A stretch of 64,000 nucleotides of DNA from Yersinia hibernica (GTDB lineage: Bacteria; Pseudomonadota; Gammaproteobacteria; Enterobacterales; Enterobacteriaceae). A program made the translations under genes and the position numbers. Shown here one piece after another: positions 22,154 to 31,103 of the stretch (positions within the stretch are counted from its first letter, which is position 1; the number at the start of each line of letters is the position of its first letter). The stretch lies in contig NZ_CP032487.1 in assembly GCF_004124235.1 (NCBI RefSeq), positions 682,001 through 746,000 of the forward strand. The letters are read 5' to 3'. The notes under the pieces were generated by a model, which made no database searches, was not told the origin of the DNA, and saw nothing but the letters and a program-made list of their open reading frames with translations.

Positions 22154-24255
22154 TGAGTTATGCATCAGCGGCAGCTATACGGCGTGATGTTTCAGCCCTG
22201 CTTAAAGCCCCTCGGCGCATTCCGATTGCTGAGGCAGTACAAAAGTATATGCGTGTTCCCAAAGGCGGGGGTAATTCAGTGCCGTGGGATGCTTCCATGA
22301 CACCTTATATTATTGAGCCTATGAACTGCCTGGCTTCACGTGAGTATGACGCAGTTATTTTTGTCGGCCCCGCCCGAACGGGTAAAACTATTGGGCTAAT
22401 TGATGGTTGGTGTGTCTATTCTATTGTCTGCGATCCCGCCGATTTTCTGTTGGTGCAAATGACAGAGGAAAAGGCGCGAGAGCACTCAAAGAAACGCCTC
22501 TCCAGAACCTTTAGGGTTAGCCCGGAAGTTGCGAAACGTCTCAGTAAAAACCCTAATGATAATAACGTCCACGATATTATTTTTCGTGCAGGTAATTATC
22601 TGAAGATAGGCTGGCCCTCAATCAATATCCTTTCATCGTCCGATTACCGATTTGTTGCGCTGACTGATTATGACCGCTGGGTAGAAGATATTGGCGGGGA
22701 AGGCGATGGTTTTACACTGGCCTCAAAGCGTACCACCACATTTATGAGTTCCGGTATGACGCTGGTGGAAAGCTCACCAGGCAGGGATGTTCGCGATACT
22801 AAATGGCGGCGAACATCTCCCCATGAAGCCCCCCCAGCCACTGGCATTCTTTCGTTGTATAACCGTGGAGACAGACGGCGCTGGTACTGGCCATGCCCGC
22901 ATTGTGGCGAATATTTTCAGCCTTGCATGCAAGCGATGAGTGGATATCGTGATGTGCCAGACCCTATACAGGCCAGCCGAGATGCGCATTTGGTTTGCCC
23001 ATCTTGTCAGGGTGTTATCACCTCAGACTTAAAAGATGAGCTAAATAAGAAGGGTATTTGGTTGCGCGAGGGGGAACACTCCGATTCTGACGGAGTGATT
23101 ACCGGAACCCCACGACAATCGCGCATTGCTTCATTTTGGATGGAAGGCCCCGCTGCTGGTTATCAGACCTGGGCGCAAATGATATTCAGGCTTCTGACTG
23201 CTGAGCAAGAATTTGAAGCTACTGGCAGCGAAGAAACCTTGAAAGCCGTCACGAATACGGACTGTGGTATTCCCTACCTACCTCGCTCCAGCGTAGAGCA
23301 GCGACAATCTGAAACTCTGATGATTCGGGCAGAGGACGTGATTAAGCGTACCGTGCCGGACGGTGTGCATTTCCTCGTTGCCACTATTGATGTGCAGGGC
23401 GGTAAAAATCGGCGTTTTGTGGTTCAGGTGATTGGCTATGGCACCCACGGCGAACGCTGGATAGTTGACCGATACAACATTAAGCAATCAATGCGCGTCG
23501 GTCCGAACGGTGAAAGTCTGCCGATTGATCCCGCTGGTTATCTCGAGGATTGGGACCTGTTACGTTCCGACGTGTTGGATAAGGAATGGCCGCTGCATAG
23601 CAACCCTAGCGTCTCATTGCCTGTACTGGCAATGGCGGTTGACTCAGGCGGTGAAGATGGCGTCACCGGCAACGCTTACGAGTTTTGGCGGCAATGTCGT
23701 CGCGATGGTGTCCACAAACGCGTTTTTCTTTTCAAAGGGGACAGTACGACGCGAAGCAAACTGATCACCAAAACGCTCCCTGATAATACCGATCGCCCCA
23801 ATCGGCGAGCTGAGGCGGGGGGAGTTGTGCCGCTTTATCTGTTGCAGACCAATCAATTAAAAGACCGGATCAGCAACGCGCTTCAGCGCGAAACACCGGG
23901 GGCTAACTACGTGCATTTTCCGGCGTGGCTGGGGGAGTGGTTCTATGACGAGTTGACTTACGAGGAACGCGGTAGTGACGGTAAATGGACGAAGCCGGGC
24001 AAGGGCGCAAATGAGGCATTTGACTTAATGGTCTATGCCCATGCGTTAGTGATATTGAAGGGGTACGAGAAAATTAACTGGGAAAAACCGCCGCCTTGGG
24101 CGCGGCCTATTGATACCCATTCCTCGTTATCGCCCGTTCAAAAACCGACCTCCACAACATCTCGAACTAAGACACCAAAACCTAAAAAATCACTTGCCCC
24201 GCAAGAGGAAAAAACCTCTGCATGGGTATCATCAACTTCAGGAGGCTGGGTGTGA
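22153..24255 (+). CDS. Terminase large subunit (GpA family)
   Basis: The packaging motor and cos-cutting nuclease. Walker A at residues 72-79 (VGPARTGKT), an adenine-recognition-type region before it, a Zn-like CPHCG (about 252) and CPSCQG (about 284), and in the nuclease half the acidic blocks ATIDVQGG and MAVDSGGED. It has 700 residues, usual for the GpA family (lambda A is 641). ATG overlaps the previous stop, and its 3' end overlaps the gpW-like gene. Confidence 0.95.
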   Translation: MSYASAAAIRRDVSALLKAPRRIPIAEAVQKYMRVPKGGGNSVPWDASMTPYIIEPMNCLASREYDAVIFVGPARTGKTIGLIDGWCVYSIVCDPADFLLVQMTEEKAREHSKKRLSRTFRVSPEVAKRLSKNPNDNNVHDIIFRAGNYLKIGWPSINILSSSDYRFVALTDYDRWVEDIGGEGDGFTLASKRTTTFMSSGMTLVESSPGRDVRDTKWRRTSPHEAPPATGILSLYNRGDRRRWYWPCPHCGEYFQPCMQAMSGYRDVPDPIQASRDAHLVCPSCQGVITSDLKDELNKKGIWLREGEHSDSDGVITGTPRQSRIASFWMEGPAAGYQTWAQMIFRLLTAEQEFEATGSEETLKAVTNTDCGIPYLPRSSVEQRQSETLMIRAEDVIKRTVPDGVHFLVATIDVQGGKNRRFVVQVIGYGTHGERWIVDRYNIKQSMRVGPNGESLPIDPAGYLEDWDLLRSDVLDKEWPLHSNPSVSLPVLAMAVDSGGEDGVTGNAYEFWRQCRRDGVHKRVFLFKGDSTTRSKLITKTLPDNTDRPNRRAEAGGVVPLYLLQTNQLKDRISNALQRETPGANYVHFPAWLGEWFYDELTYEERGSDGKWTKPGKGANEAFDLMVYAHALVILKGYEKINWEKPPPWARPIDTHSSLSPVQKPTSTTSRTKTPKPKKSLAPQEEKTSAWVSSTSGGWV

Positions 24256-24467
24256 ATCAGGCAGAAATTGAAAACATGATCCAGCGTTATGTTGCCGCTG
24301 AAATAGCTGTGCTGGAAGGGAAGTCCATCACTTTTAACGGTCAGTCAATGTCGATGGAAAATCTGAGTGAGATACGAAAGGGGCTGGCGGCATACAGACG
24401 AGAACTCCGGCTGCTGATTGCGGCGCGGCGCGGACGTCCTATGTATAAAGTGGCGAGGTTTCCATAA
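24252..24467 (+). CDS. Head-tail connector gpW-like
   Basis: A 71-residue helical protein (QAEIENMIQRYVAAEIAVLEGK, then MENLSEIRKGLAAYRREL) of the gpW family, which closes the portal after packaging. Translation from the GTG at 24252, with GGAGG six bases upstream; it overlaps the TGA of terminase. An ATG ten codons earlier sits inside terminase and lacks a ribosome site. Confidence 0.85.
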   Translation: MNQAEIENMIQRYVAAEIAVLEGKSITFNGQSMSMENLSEIRKGLAAYRRELRLLIAARRGRPMYKVARFP

Positions 24468-25948
24468 TGAGCATTATTGATGATGCGATTGGTTTGTTTT
24501 CCCCGAGCTGGAAAGCGGCCCGTTTAAAATCCCGGGTGGCGATCCGTGCTTATGAAGCGGTATTACCGACACGCACACATCGCGCCAGACGTGAAAATCG
24601 TAATGCTAACCAACTTAGTCAAGTGGCTGGCCGCTCTTTGAGGGAACAGGCCCGATATTTGGACAACAACCATGATCTTGTGATCGGGCTGCTGGATAAA
24701 CTGGAGGAACGCATCATTGGGGCTAAGGGTATTATTGTCGATCCTCAGCCCATCCTCCTCACTGGGTTAATCGCGGATGATTTAGCGAAGCAAATCAGGT
24801 CCGCATGGGCCGAGTGGTCCGTTTCACCGGATGTGACCGGTCAATTTACTCGCCCCGTACTTGAACGCCTAATGGCTCGAACATGGTTACGTGACGGTGA
24901 AGTATTTGGACAGCTCGTAAGTGGAACGGCTCAAGGCTTGACCGCCACGGCCGGTATTCCTTTCTGGATTGAAGCGTTAGAGCCTGATTTTGTTCCGTTG
25001 GAATCCAATGCCCCCGAAAAAAATATTTGTCAGGGCATTTACCTCAATGGCTGGGGGCGACCCACAAAATATATCGTCTACAAATCCCTTTCCACGACAG
25101 GTATTGCACTGGGCAATACAAAAGAAATTCTGGCCGAGGACATGGTGCATCTGAAGTTTATGCGTCGTCTGCATCAGGTTCGGGGTAACAGCTTATTGTC
25201 CGGCATTCTGATCCGGTTGAGTGCGCTCAAAGAGTATGAAGATTCTGAACTCACCGCCGCCCGTATCGCAGCGGCATTAGGCATGTATATCAAGAAAGGG
25301 GATGGACAGAGTTTTGATGACGCGAATGCCGATGATAAGCGAGAGCTAGATATTGTGCCGGGCATGCTATTTGATGATCTTCAGCCCGGTGAAGAAATCG
25401 GAATGATTAAGTCAGACCGTCCGAATCCTAACCTTGAAAATTTCCGTAATGGGCAGTTAAGGGCGGTTGCGGCAGGGAGTCGTGGCAGCTATTCCAGTAT
25501 TTCCCGTAATTATGATGGTACTTACAGCGCCCAACGACAGGAGCTGGTGGAGTCTTTTGAAGGTTATGGGATTTTGCAGGATGCTTTTATTGCTGCCGTC
25601 ACTCGCCCGATGTATCGCCAATGGCTGAAACAGGCCATCGCGGCTGGCATTATCCGTGTCCCGCCCGATATTGATCCAAAAACCTTACTGAATGCGGTTT
25701 ACAGCGGGCCAGTGATGCCGTGGATTGATCCGTTGAAAGAGGCTAATTCATGGCGAGTCCTGATTCGAGGCGGCGCAGCAACCGAAGCGGATTGGATCAG
25801 AGCGAGAGGCGCTAACCCAGGGGATGTAAAACGCCGTCGTAAGGCGGAAATTGACGAAAATACCGAGCTGGACCTGATTTTTGATACTGATCCGGCTAAC
25901 GATAAAGGAGATGCCCGTGAGCAAGAACAGCAGAAAGAAACTGATTAA
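24467..25948 (+). CDS. Portal protein (lambda B family)
   Basis: Forms the dodecameric portal through which DNA enters the head. A 493-residue protein with the family N-terminal basic part (RTHRARRENRNANQLSQVAGRSLREQARYLDNNHDL), the ARTWLRDGEVF block and C-terminal VMPWIDPLKEANS. Start overlaps the previous stop (TAATG). Its 3' end overlaps the protease-capsid gene by 32 bp. Confidence 0.95.
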   Translation: MSIIDDAIGLFSPSWKAARLKSRVAIRAYEAVLPTRTHRARRENRNANQLSQVAGRSLREQARYLDNNHDLVIGLLDKLEERIIGAKGIIVDPQPILLTGLIADDLAKQIRSAWAEWSVSPDVTGQFTRPVLERLMARTWLRDGEVFGQLVSGTAQGLTATAGIPFWIEALEPDFVPLESNAPEKNICQGIYLNGWGRPTKYIVYKSLSTTGIALGNTKEILAEDMVHLKFMRRLHQVRGNSLLSGILIRLSALKEYEDSELTAARIAAALGMYIKKGDGQSFDDANADDKRELDIVPGMLFDDLQPGEEIGMIKSDRPNPNLENFRNGQLRAVAAGSRGSYSSISRNYDGTYSAQRQELVESFEGYGILQDAFIAAVTRPMYRQWLKQAIAAGIIRVPPDIDPKTLLNAVYSGPVMPWIDPLKEANSWRVLIRGGAATEADWIRARGANPGDVKRRRKAEIDENTELDLIFDTDPANDKGDAREQEQQKETD

Positions 25949-27935
25949 GGCACCGCAGGCGTCTGGCGGTGATAAAAGCTGGTTCCGTATGAAAGCCAGT
26001 GGGGAAAAAAGCGCGGATATTTATATCTACGAGGAGATCGGTTATTGGGGGGTTACTGCCCGCCAGTTTGCCAGCAGCCTGAAAGCATTGGGTGATATCG
26101 ACCATATTAACCTGCGTATCCACTCTCCCGGTGGTGATGTGTTTGAGGGGATTGCCATTTACAACCTGCTGAACACTCATCCTGCCAGCAAAACGGTTTA
26201 TATCGACGGTTTGGCCGCATCTATGGCCTCAGTGATCGCCATGGTCGGTAACCCCGTCATCATGCCGGAAAACGCGATGATGATGATCCATAAGCCTTGG
26301 GGCATTACTGGTGGTGATGCTAACGATATGCGCGACTATGCCGATCTGCTCGATAAGGTGGAAGGGGTTCTTATTCCTTCCTATGCCCAAAAGACCGGTA
26401 AAACCCCGGATGAACTGGCTGCTATGCTCGGTGAAGAAACCTGGCTGACGGCTCAGGAATGTGTCGAACACGGTTTTGCCGATCAACTACTCCCGTCGAT
26501 GCAGGCGATGGCCCGCATCAATTCAAAACGTATTGAGGAATTCGAGTCTATGCCAGCTTCTCTGAAGAATATGATTATTAAACCCAAAGCGACCACGACA
26601 CAACCAGTCGCCCCCACTAAACCGGTAGTCCCTACAGCGTCTTCGGATGATAACGCTATTCGTGCTCAGGAGCGTGAGGCCCAAAAACAGCGGATCAACG
26701 GTATTAAAGATTTATTTGCGATGTTCGGTGGACGCTATCAGGAATTACAATCTGCGTGTGTCGAAGATATTGATTGCACGTTGGAACAGTCCCGCGAAAA
26801 ACTGCTGGCACTGATGGGTAAAGATGCCACACCATCGAATAAAACCCCGCCAGCAGGTCTGCATATCTATGCTGGTAATGGTAATTTCACCAGCGATGGT
26901 ATTCGCCAGGCATTAATGTCACGCGCCGGTTTCGAAGATCGCCAAAATGACAACGTTTATAATGGCATGACACTGCGTGAATATGCTCGGATGTCACTGA
27001 CTGAGCGGGGTATTGGTGTTGCGTCATACAATCCTATGCAGATGATTGGTATGTCATTCACTCATACGACATCTGATTTCGGTCATATTCTATTGGATGT
27101 GGCGAATAAGGCTCTTCTGCAGGGGTGGGATGAAGCTGAGGAAACCTTCGAGCAATGGACGAAAAAAGGGCAACTATCTGATTTTAAGACGGCTCATCGT
27201 GTTGGGATGGGGGGGTTCCCATCGCTGCGTAAGGTGCGGGAAGGCGCTGAGTATAAATATGTCACCACATCAGACCGTGGAGAACAGATTGCACTGGCAA
27301 CCTATGGTGAAATTTTCTCTATTACTCGCCAAGCAATTATCAACGACGACTTGAATCAGTTAACTGATGTCCCTATGAAGATGGGCCGCGCCGCTAAAGC
27401 AACGATTGGCGATCTGGTTTATGAGATTCTGACGAGTAATGGAAAGCTTTCTGATGGAAAAACCTTATTCAGTAGCGATCACAAAAACCTCTCAACAGGT
27501 GCAATTGATGTCGCGAATCTGGATAAAGCTCGTCAACTTATGCGAACTCAGAAAGAGCCGACAACGGGGCGAACCCTTAATATTCGCCCAGCATTCCTGT
27601 TAGTTCCTACGGCATTAGAGACGATTGCCAACCAGACAATCAAGTCTGTCAGTGTGAAAGGTGCGGATGTTAATGCTGGCATCATTAACCCAATCCAAAA
27701 CTTTGCCAGTATCGTAGGTGAGCCTCGTTTGGATGATGCCAGCCCTGTCCAGTGGTATCTGGCTTCAGCAAAAGGTACCGATACTATCGAAGTGGCATAC
27801 CTTAATGGTGTTGAACAACCTTACATCGACCAGCAGGAAGGTTTTAGCACCGACGGTGTTGCAACAAAAGTGCGGATTGATGCCGGTGTTGCTCCTCTTG
27901 ATTATCGTGGTCTTGTTAAATCCTCGGGCGCATAA
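25917..27935 (+). CDS. Prohead protease fused to major capsid protein
   Basis: Residues 1-200 are a ClpP-like serine protease: LRIHSPGGDVFEGIAIYN, nucleophile Ser102 in GLAASMAS, His125 in MMIHKPWG. After a linker (about 235-310) comes a second half that resembles the Mu-like gpT/HK97-fold major capsid protein (TTSDFGHILLDVANKALLQGWDEAEETFEQW to the end). In lambda these are two genes (C and E); here one 672-residue product is expected to cut itself. Start is GTG at 25917 after AAAGGAG; the frame runs upstream to 25881. Confidence 0.9.
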   Translation: MSKNSRKKLIKAPQASGGDKSWFRMKASGEKSADIYIYEEIGYWGVTARQFASSLKALGDIDHINLRIHSPGGDVFEGIAIYNLLNTHPASKTVYIDGLAASMASVIAMVGNPVIMPENAMMMIHKPWGITGGDANDMRDYADLLDKVEGVLIPSYAQKTGKTPDELAAMLGEETWLTAQECVEHGFADQLLPSMQAMARINSKRIEEFESMPASLKNMIIKPKATTTQPVAPTKPVVPTASSDDNAIRAQEREAQKQRINGIKDLFAMFGGRYQELQSACVEDIDCTLEQSREKLLALMGKDATPSNKTPPAGLHIYAGNGNFTSDGIRQALMSRAGFEDRQNDNVYNGMTLREYARMSLTERGIGVASYNPMQMIGMSFTHTTSDFGHILLDVANKALLQGWDEAEETFEQWTKKGQLSDFKTAHRVGMGGFPSLRKVREGAEYKYVTTSDRGEQIALATYGEIFSITRQAIINDDLNQLTDVPMKMGRAAKATIGDLVYEILTSNGKLSDGKTLFSSDHKNLSTGAIDVANLDKARQLMRTQKEPTTGRTLNIRPAFLLVPTALETIANQTIKSVSVKGADVNAGIINPIQNFASIVGEPRLDDASPVQWYLASAKGTDTIEVAYLNGVEQPYIDQQEGFSTDGVATKVRIDAGVAPLDYRGLVKSSGA

Positions 27936-27959
27936 CCCCTTGTAATCGTGTTTCTCTGC

Positions 27960-27979
27960 AGCCCGTTAGGGCTTTTTTT
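27960..27979 (+). terminator. Intercistronic hairpin after capsid gene
   Basis: AGCCC-GTTA-GGGCT at 27960-27973 followed by a T run. A second UUCG-loop hairpin, AGCCC-TTCG-GGGCT, lies at 27993-28006, fourteen bases before the next gene. Likely attenuates or stabilises transcript ends inside the late operon. Confidence 0.65.
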
Positions 27980-28019
27980 ATACCTAAAATTCAGCCCTTC
28001 GGGGCTGTATGGAGATTTT

Positions 28020-28346
28020 ATGGCTACTAATTTTATTCAGGAAGGTAAGACCATCCCAATCACGAATTCGGGTGTAGAGATTATCTCAAGCGGCGATCCG
28101 GTAGTGATTGGCGATATTATTGCTGTGGCGCTGGTTGATATTAGCCCTACAGTCACCGGCGACGGCATGGCCGAAGGGGTTTTTCTATTGCCTAAGTTAG
28201 CTGCTGATGTCATTCCAGCCGGGAAAAAGGTTTTCCTGAAAGCGGGTAAGGTCCAACTTGCGTCTGCTGACGCAGTTGCGGCGGGTTGTGCCTGGGCTGC
28301 TGCTGCCGCTAGCGAGGCAGTGATTGCGGTAAAAATCAATGGCTAA
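28020..28346 (+). CDS. DUF2190 capsid decoration protein
   Basis: A 108-residue beta-rich protein: TNFIQEGKTIPITNSGVEI, then GDPVVIGDIIAVAL and VFLLPKLAADVIPAGKKVFL. The DUF2190 family corresponds in position and fold to lambda gpD-type head stabilisation proteins. The ATG at 28020 follows GGAG; longer frames upstream cover the hairpins. Its end overlaps the FII-like gene by 8 bp. Confidence 0.85.
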   Translation: MATNFIQEGKTIPITNSGVEIISSGDPVVIGDIIAVALVDISPTVTGDGMAEGVFLLPKLAADVIPAGKKVFLKAGKVQLASADAVAAGCAWAAAAASEAVIAVKING

Positions 28347-28614
28347 CGCCTTTGAACGGCTGGTAGTGAGAATGGATCAGGCGACAGTGGAACGGATGGG
28401 TAAACCGGTACTCATCAATGAAGTTGAGTATATTGCCGTTGAAAGTCATCTCATCCCCGAAATGGGACCGGTGACGGGGGACGGTATTTCACTGGTTATC
28501 TTCTCATCAGATTATTCCCCACGCCGCAATGATCAGGTGATTTGGGAAGGTCAATCCTACATCGTCACCCGCCATCAGTCTTTTAATGGAAAGCCCCAAA
28601 TCTGGTTGGAGTAA
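28339..28614 (+). CDS. Head-tail joining protein (FII-like)
   Basis: A 91-residue protein of the family that includes lambda gpFII and Gifsy-2 homologues. The strand pattern with VNE-type turns (GKPVLINEVEYIAVE, VTGDGISLVIF, IWEGQSYIVTRHQSFNGK) matches the small beta-barrel fold that attaches tail to head. Spacing to gene Z is 11 bp. Confidence 0.75.
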   Translation: MANAFERLVVRMDQATVERMGKPVLINEVEYIAVESHLIPEMGPVTGDGISLVIFSSDYSPRRNDQVIWEGQSYIVTRHQSFNGKPQIWLE

Positions 28615-28625
28615 CGGGAGGTACC

Positions 28626-29177
28626 ATGACCGTTCAAGGTTTAGATCAGCTCATCAGTAACCTTTCCGCGCTCAGTAAAACGGCGGTGCCTCGGGCCACC
28701 TCGCAAGCGGTGAACCGTGTCGCCGGTCGAGCCATTAGCCGCAGTGCGTCGCAAGTTTCAAAGAGTACACGTGTCCCGTTAAAGTTGGTCCGAGGGCGTA
28801 CCCGACTGAAAAAAGCCAGTCCGAGTCGCCCCATTGCGACGATCCGTGTTAAGCGGGGAGATTTGCCTGTTATCAATCTTGGCCCTGTACGTCTGCAGAT
28901 ATCTCGTCGTAACGGTAAAGGTGGTGCAGACAGCGTATTAAAAGTGGGCCGATTCTCTTTTCCGGGGGGATTTGTGCAACAGCTCAGCAATGGGCGATGG
29001 CAAGTGATGCGTAGAACGTCAAAGGCGCGTTATCCGATTGAAGTCATCAAAATCCCAATGGCTGCACCACTCACTCAGGCATTTCACAACCAAACGAAAT
29101 CCCTACTGATGAATGATATGCCAAAAGAGTTGGCTGCTGCGTTGAGTAATCAATTACGACTGGTGATCAAACGATGA
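28626..29177 (+). CDS. Minor tail protein Z
   Basis: A 183-residue basic protein in lambda Z position, with TAVPRATSQAVNRVAGRAI and RISRSASQVSKST-type N-terminal blocks. Z belongs to the tail terminator-neighbouring proteins needed to finish tail assembly. GGGAGG lies before the ATG. Ends overlapping U. Confidence 0.85.
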   Translation: MTVQGLDQLISNLSALSKTAVPRATSQAVNRVAGRAISRSASQVSKSTRVPLKLVRGRTRLKKASPSRPIATIRVKRGDLPVINLGPVRLQISRRNGKGGADSVLKVGRFSFPGGFVQQLSNGRWQVMRRTSKARYPIEVIKIPMAAPLTQAFHNQTKSLLMNDMPKELAAALSNQLRLVIKR

Positions 29178-29578
29178 ACAGAAATACCGCAATACGTAAA
29201 GCCGTACTGGATGCACTGAAAGCATCGATTACCGCGCCAGATGTCACTTTTTTTGACGGCCGGCCGGTATTTCTTGATGTCACAGACCTACCGGCCGTCG
29301 CCGTTTATCTGACTGATTCAGAGTCAACGGGGGAGTATATCGACGGCGACCACTGGCGTTCAGTTTTGCATGTGGAGGTTTTTTTAAAAGCAAAAAGCCC
29401 CGATTCAGCACTGGATGAGTGGATGGAAAACAACATTTACCCCGTGATGGGGGATATCCCAGCGTTATACGAACAGATAGAAAGTCTTTCCCCGTTAGGC
29501 TACGACTATCAACGCGACGATGAAGCGATTACGTGGGGTTCGTCGGATATCACTTACACGCTGTCGTACTTCAAATAA
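29174..29578 (+). CDS. Tail terminator protein U
   Basis: A 134-residue lambda U-like protein, which stops tail tube growth at the right length. Family stretches: TAIRKAVLDALKASI, VTDLPAVAVYLTDSE, and EWMENNIYPVMGDIPAL. Starts overlapping Z. Followed by a strong hairpin. Confidence 0.85.
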   Translation: MNRNTAIRKAVLDALKASITAPDVTFFDGRPVFLDVTDLPAVAVYLTDSESTGEYIDGDHWRSVLHVEVFLKAKSPDSALDEWMENNIYPVMGDIPALYEQIESLSPLGYDYQRDDEAITWGSSDITYTLSYFK

Positions 29579-29598
29579 CGCCTTTTCTTATCGTACAT

Positions 29599-29622
29599 AC
29601 CCGCCGCCGCGCGGGTTTTTTT
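29599..29622 (+). terminator. Intercistronic hairpin between U and V
   Basis: ACCCGC-CGCCGC-GCGGGT followed by seven T (29616-29622). Strong rho-independent form inside the late operon. Confidence 0.7.
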
Positions 29623-29638
29623 ATGTCTGGAGCAAAAT

Positions 29639-30358
29639 ATGACCAGTATTTATGAAAAAACGCAGGGTACAGTATTCAGTGTTTCTGCTGAGGCAGCGAC
29701 TGAAGCAAACCCAGTAGGTGCAACTTGGTTATCAGCATCGTGCTCAACAAAAGAACTCAGTTTCACCGGGGGGCAGAAAGATGATATTGAAGTTACAACA
29801 CTTTGCTCGACCGAAAAAGAGATGACTAATGGGCTTTCATCTCCTGCAGAAATGAGCATTAACCGAAACTGGAGTGCTGGAGAATTGGCTCAGGAATCGT
29901 TGATGGAAGCCTATGAAACGAATGAGCGACGCGCTATCAAAGTTGTCTTCCCGTCAGGTAATGGATTCGCCTATCTTGCCGAGGTTCGTCAAAACAGTTG
30001 GAGTGCGGGGACTTCCGGTGTGGTTTCTTCTTCTTACACGCTACGTATCATCGGTAAGCCTGTTCGAATTATGGCCTCCGATATTGTTCCTGTCACCGGC
30101 TTAACGCTTACCCCAACCAGTGGCAGTGTGGTTGCCGGTGGAACAGCGACATTTAACGTCAATATTTCTCCATCAAATGCCACAAACAAGGGTTTCACTC
30201 TACTCTCATCCGTTCCGGCCCGAGCAACAGCTACGGCAACGGGTATGTCGGTAACGGTATCAGCACCCTCTGGAGCAACGGCGGGATCAGCCAATATTAC
30301 GGTGACGACTTCCGATGGCGGCAAAACCGCCACTTACACAGCTAACGTCACCGTTTAA
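29639..30358 (+). CDS. Major tail tube protein (V-like) with Ig-like C-terminal domain
   Basis: Residues 1-150 form the tail tube domain (lambda V type). The C-terminal part from about residue 150 (GLTLTPTSGSVVAGGTATFNV, ITVTTSDGGKTATYTANV) is a BIG2-type Ig-like domain that would project from the tail surface, as in lambda V. The gene has a usual length of 239 residues. Preceded by a terminator-like hairpin. Confidence 0.9.
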   Translation: MTSIYEKTQGTVFSVSAEAATEANPVGATWLSASCSTKELSFTGGQKDDIEVTTLCSTEKEMTNGLSSPAEMSINRNWSAGELAQESLMEAYETNERRAIKVVFPSGNGFAYLAEVRQNSWSAGTSGVVSSSYTLRIIGKPVRIMASDIVPVTGLTLTPTSGSVVAGGTATFNVNISPSNATNKGFTLLSSVPARATATATGMSVTVSAPSGATAGSANITVTTSDGGKTATYTANVTV

Positions 30359-30375
30359 TGAGAGGGTGCTAAAAC

Positions 30376-30777
30376 ATGTCAGCCAAAAAGAAATTTGATC
30401 TCAAATCACTGGTGTCTTCGGCACATGCTGGATTTCGCACTAAAAGTGTACCCGTCAGCGAGTGGGATGGAGCAAGCGTTGTGCTACGAGAACCCTCTTT
30501 AGAGGGCTGGGGGCGGTGGCGCGAGATTATGGCATCACCGGAAACAAAAGCAGGGGAAAATGAAGTTCAACTTTCCATCTCAGAGGAAACTCAGCGCAAT
30601 ATTCGTGCCGATGCGGTGATGTTCATTGATGTTCTATTAGACGAAGATCTGCAACCGGTTTTTGCAGTGAATGAATTGGAAAAAGTCATTTCATTTTATG
30701 GCCCGGTACATGCCCGTCTTCTTAGGATCGCAATGGGGCTGGCAACGTCTCCAGAGGATGCTGAAAAAAAGTTATAG
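30376..30777 (+). CDS. Tail assembly chaperone G
   Basis: A 133-residue protein in lambda G position, with N-terminal AKKKFDLKSLVSSAHAGFRTK and the family block EPSLEGWGRWREIMASPE. G helps the tape measure and tube proteins assemble and is not in the finished particle. A slippery A-AAA-AAG at 30765-30771 near the end of G makes a minority G-T fusion. Confidence 0.85.
   Translation: MSAKKKFDLKSLVSSAHAGFRTKSVPVSEWDGASVVLREPSLEGWGRWREIMASPETKAGENEVQLSISEETQRNIRADAVMFIDVLLDEDLQPVFAVNELEKVISFYGPVHARLLRIAMGLATSPEDAEKKL
30765..30771 (+). promoter_or_regulatory. Programmed -1 frameshift site G/GT
   Basis: In the G frame the sequence reads GAA AAA AAG TTA TAG. This forms the heptamer A AAA AAG, an efficient slip sequence in enterobacteria. 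A -1 slip leads to GTT ATA GAA CCC and continues, open, into the T frame. The G stop is two codons after the slip site, as in the lambda G-GT system. Confidence 0.8.
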
Positions 30778-30794
30778 AACCCGGTATCCAATTC

Positions 30795-31070
30795 ATGATG
30801 AAACTCGCACTGCGTTTGGGCAGGACGCTGGGTGAACTCAAGCAAACAATTGGTATGAGCGAACTTCGCTTATGGGCTGCATATGACCGTATTAGCCCCA
30901 TCGGTGATGAACGGGGCGACTTTCAAGCAGCACAAATCACGGCAGCGACCTATAACGCACAAGGGGGGAAGAACCCGCTCAGCATTAAAGATGTTTTGTT
31001 GGGCTGGGGTGGGTCGGAAAACGATGACGGATCAGAACTTGAAGCGTTTTTAGGTCAGTTGGCTGAGTAA
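30795..31070 (+). CDS. Tail assembly protein T (mainly as G-T fusion)
   Basis: A 91-residue frame in the -1 phase relative to G. Its helical blocks (LALRLGRTLGELKQTIGMSELRLWAAYDRISPIGDERGDFQAAQI) match lambda T-type proteins. The ATGATG at 30795 may not be used; the frame is open from the slip site, so T is most likely made only as the GT fusion (695 bp, 30376-31070). Confidence 0.8.
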   Translation: MMKLALRLGRTLGELKQTIGMSELRLWAAYDRISPIGDERGDFQAAQITAATYNAQGGKNPLSIKDVLLGWGGSENDDGSELEAFLGQLAE

Positions 31071-31073
31071 TTC

Positions 31074-31089
31074 ACCCGCTTCGGCGGGT
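31074..31089 (+). terminator. Intercistronic hairpin before tape measure gene
   Basis: ACCCGC-TTCG-GCGGGT followed by TTC only. Stem is strong but the T run is short, so it may be more a processing or stability element. Confidence 0.5.
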
Positions 31090-31103
31090 TTCTGGGAGGA
31101 ACT

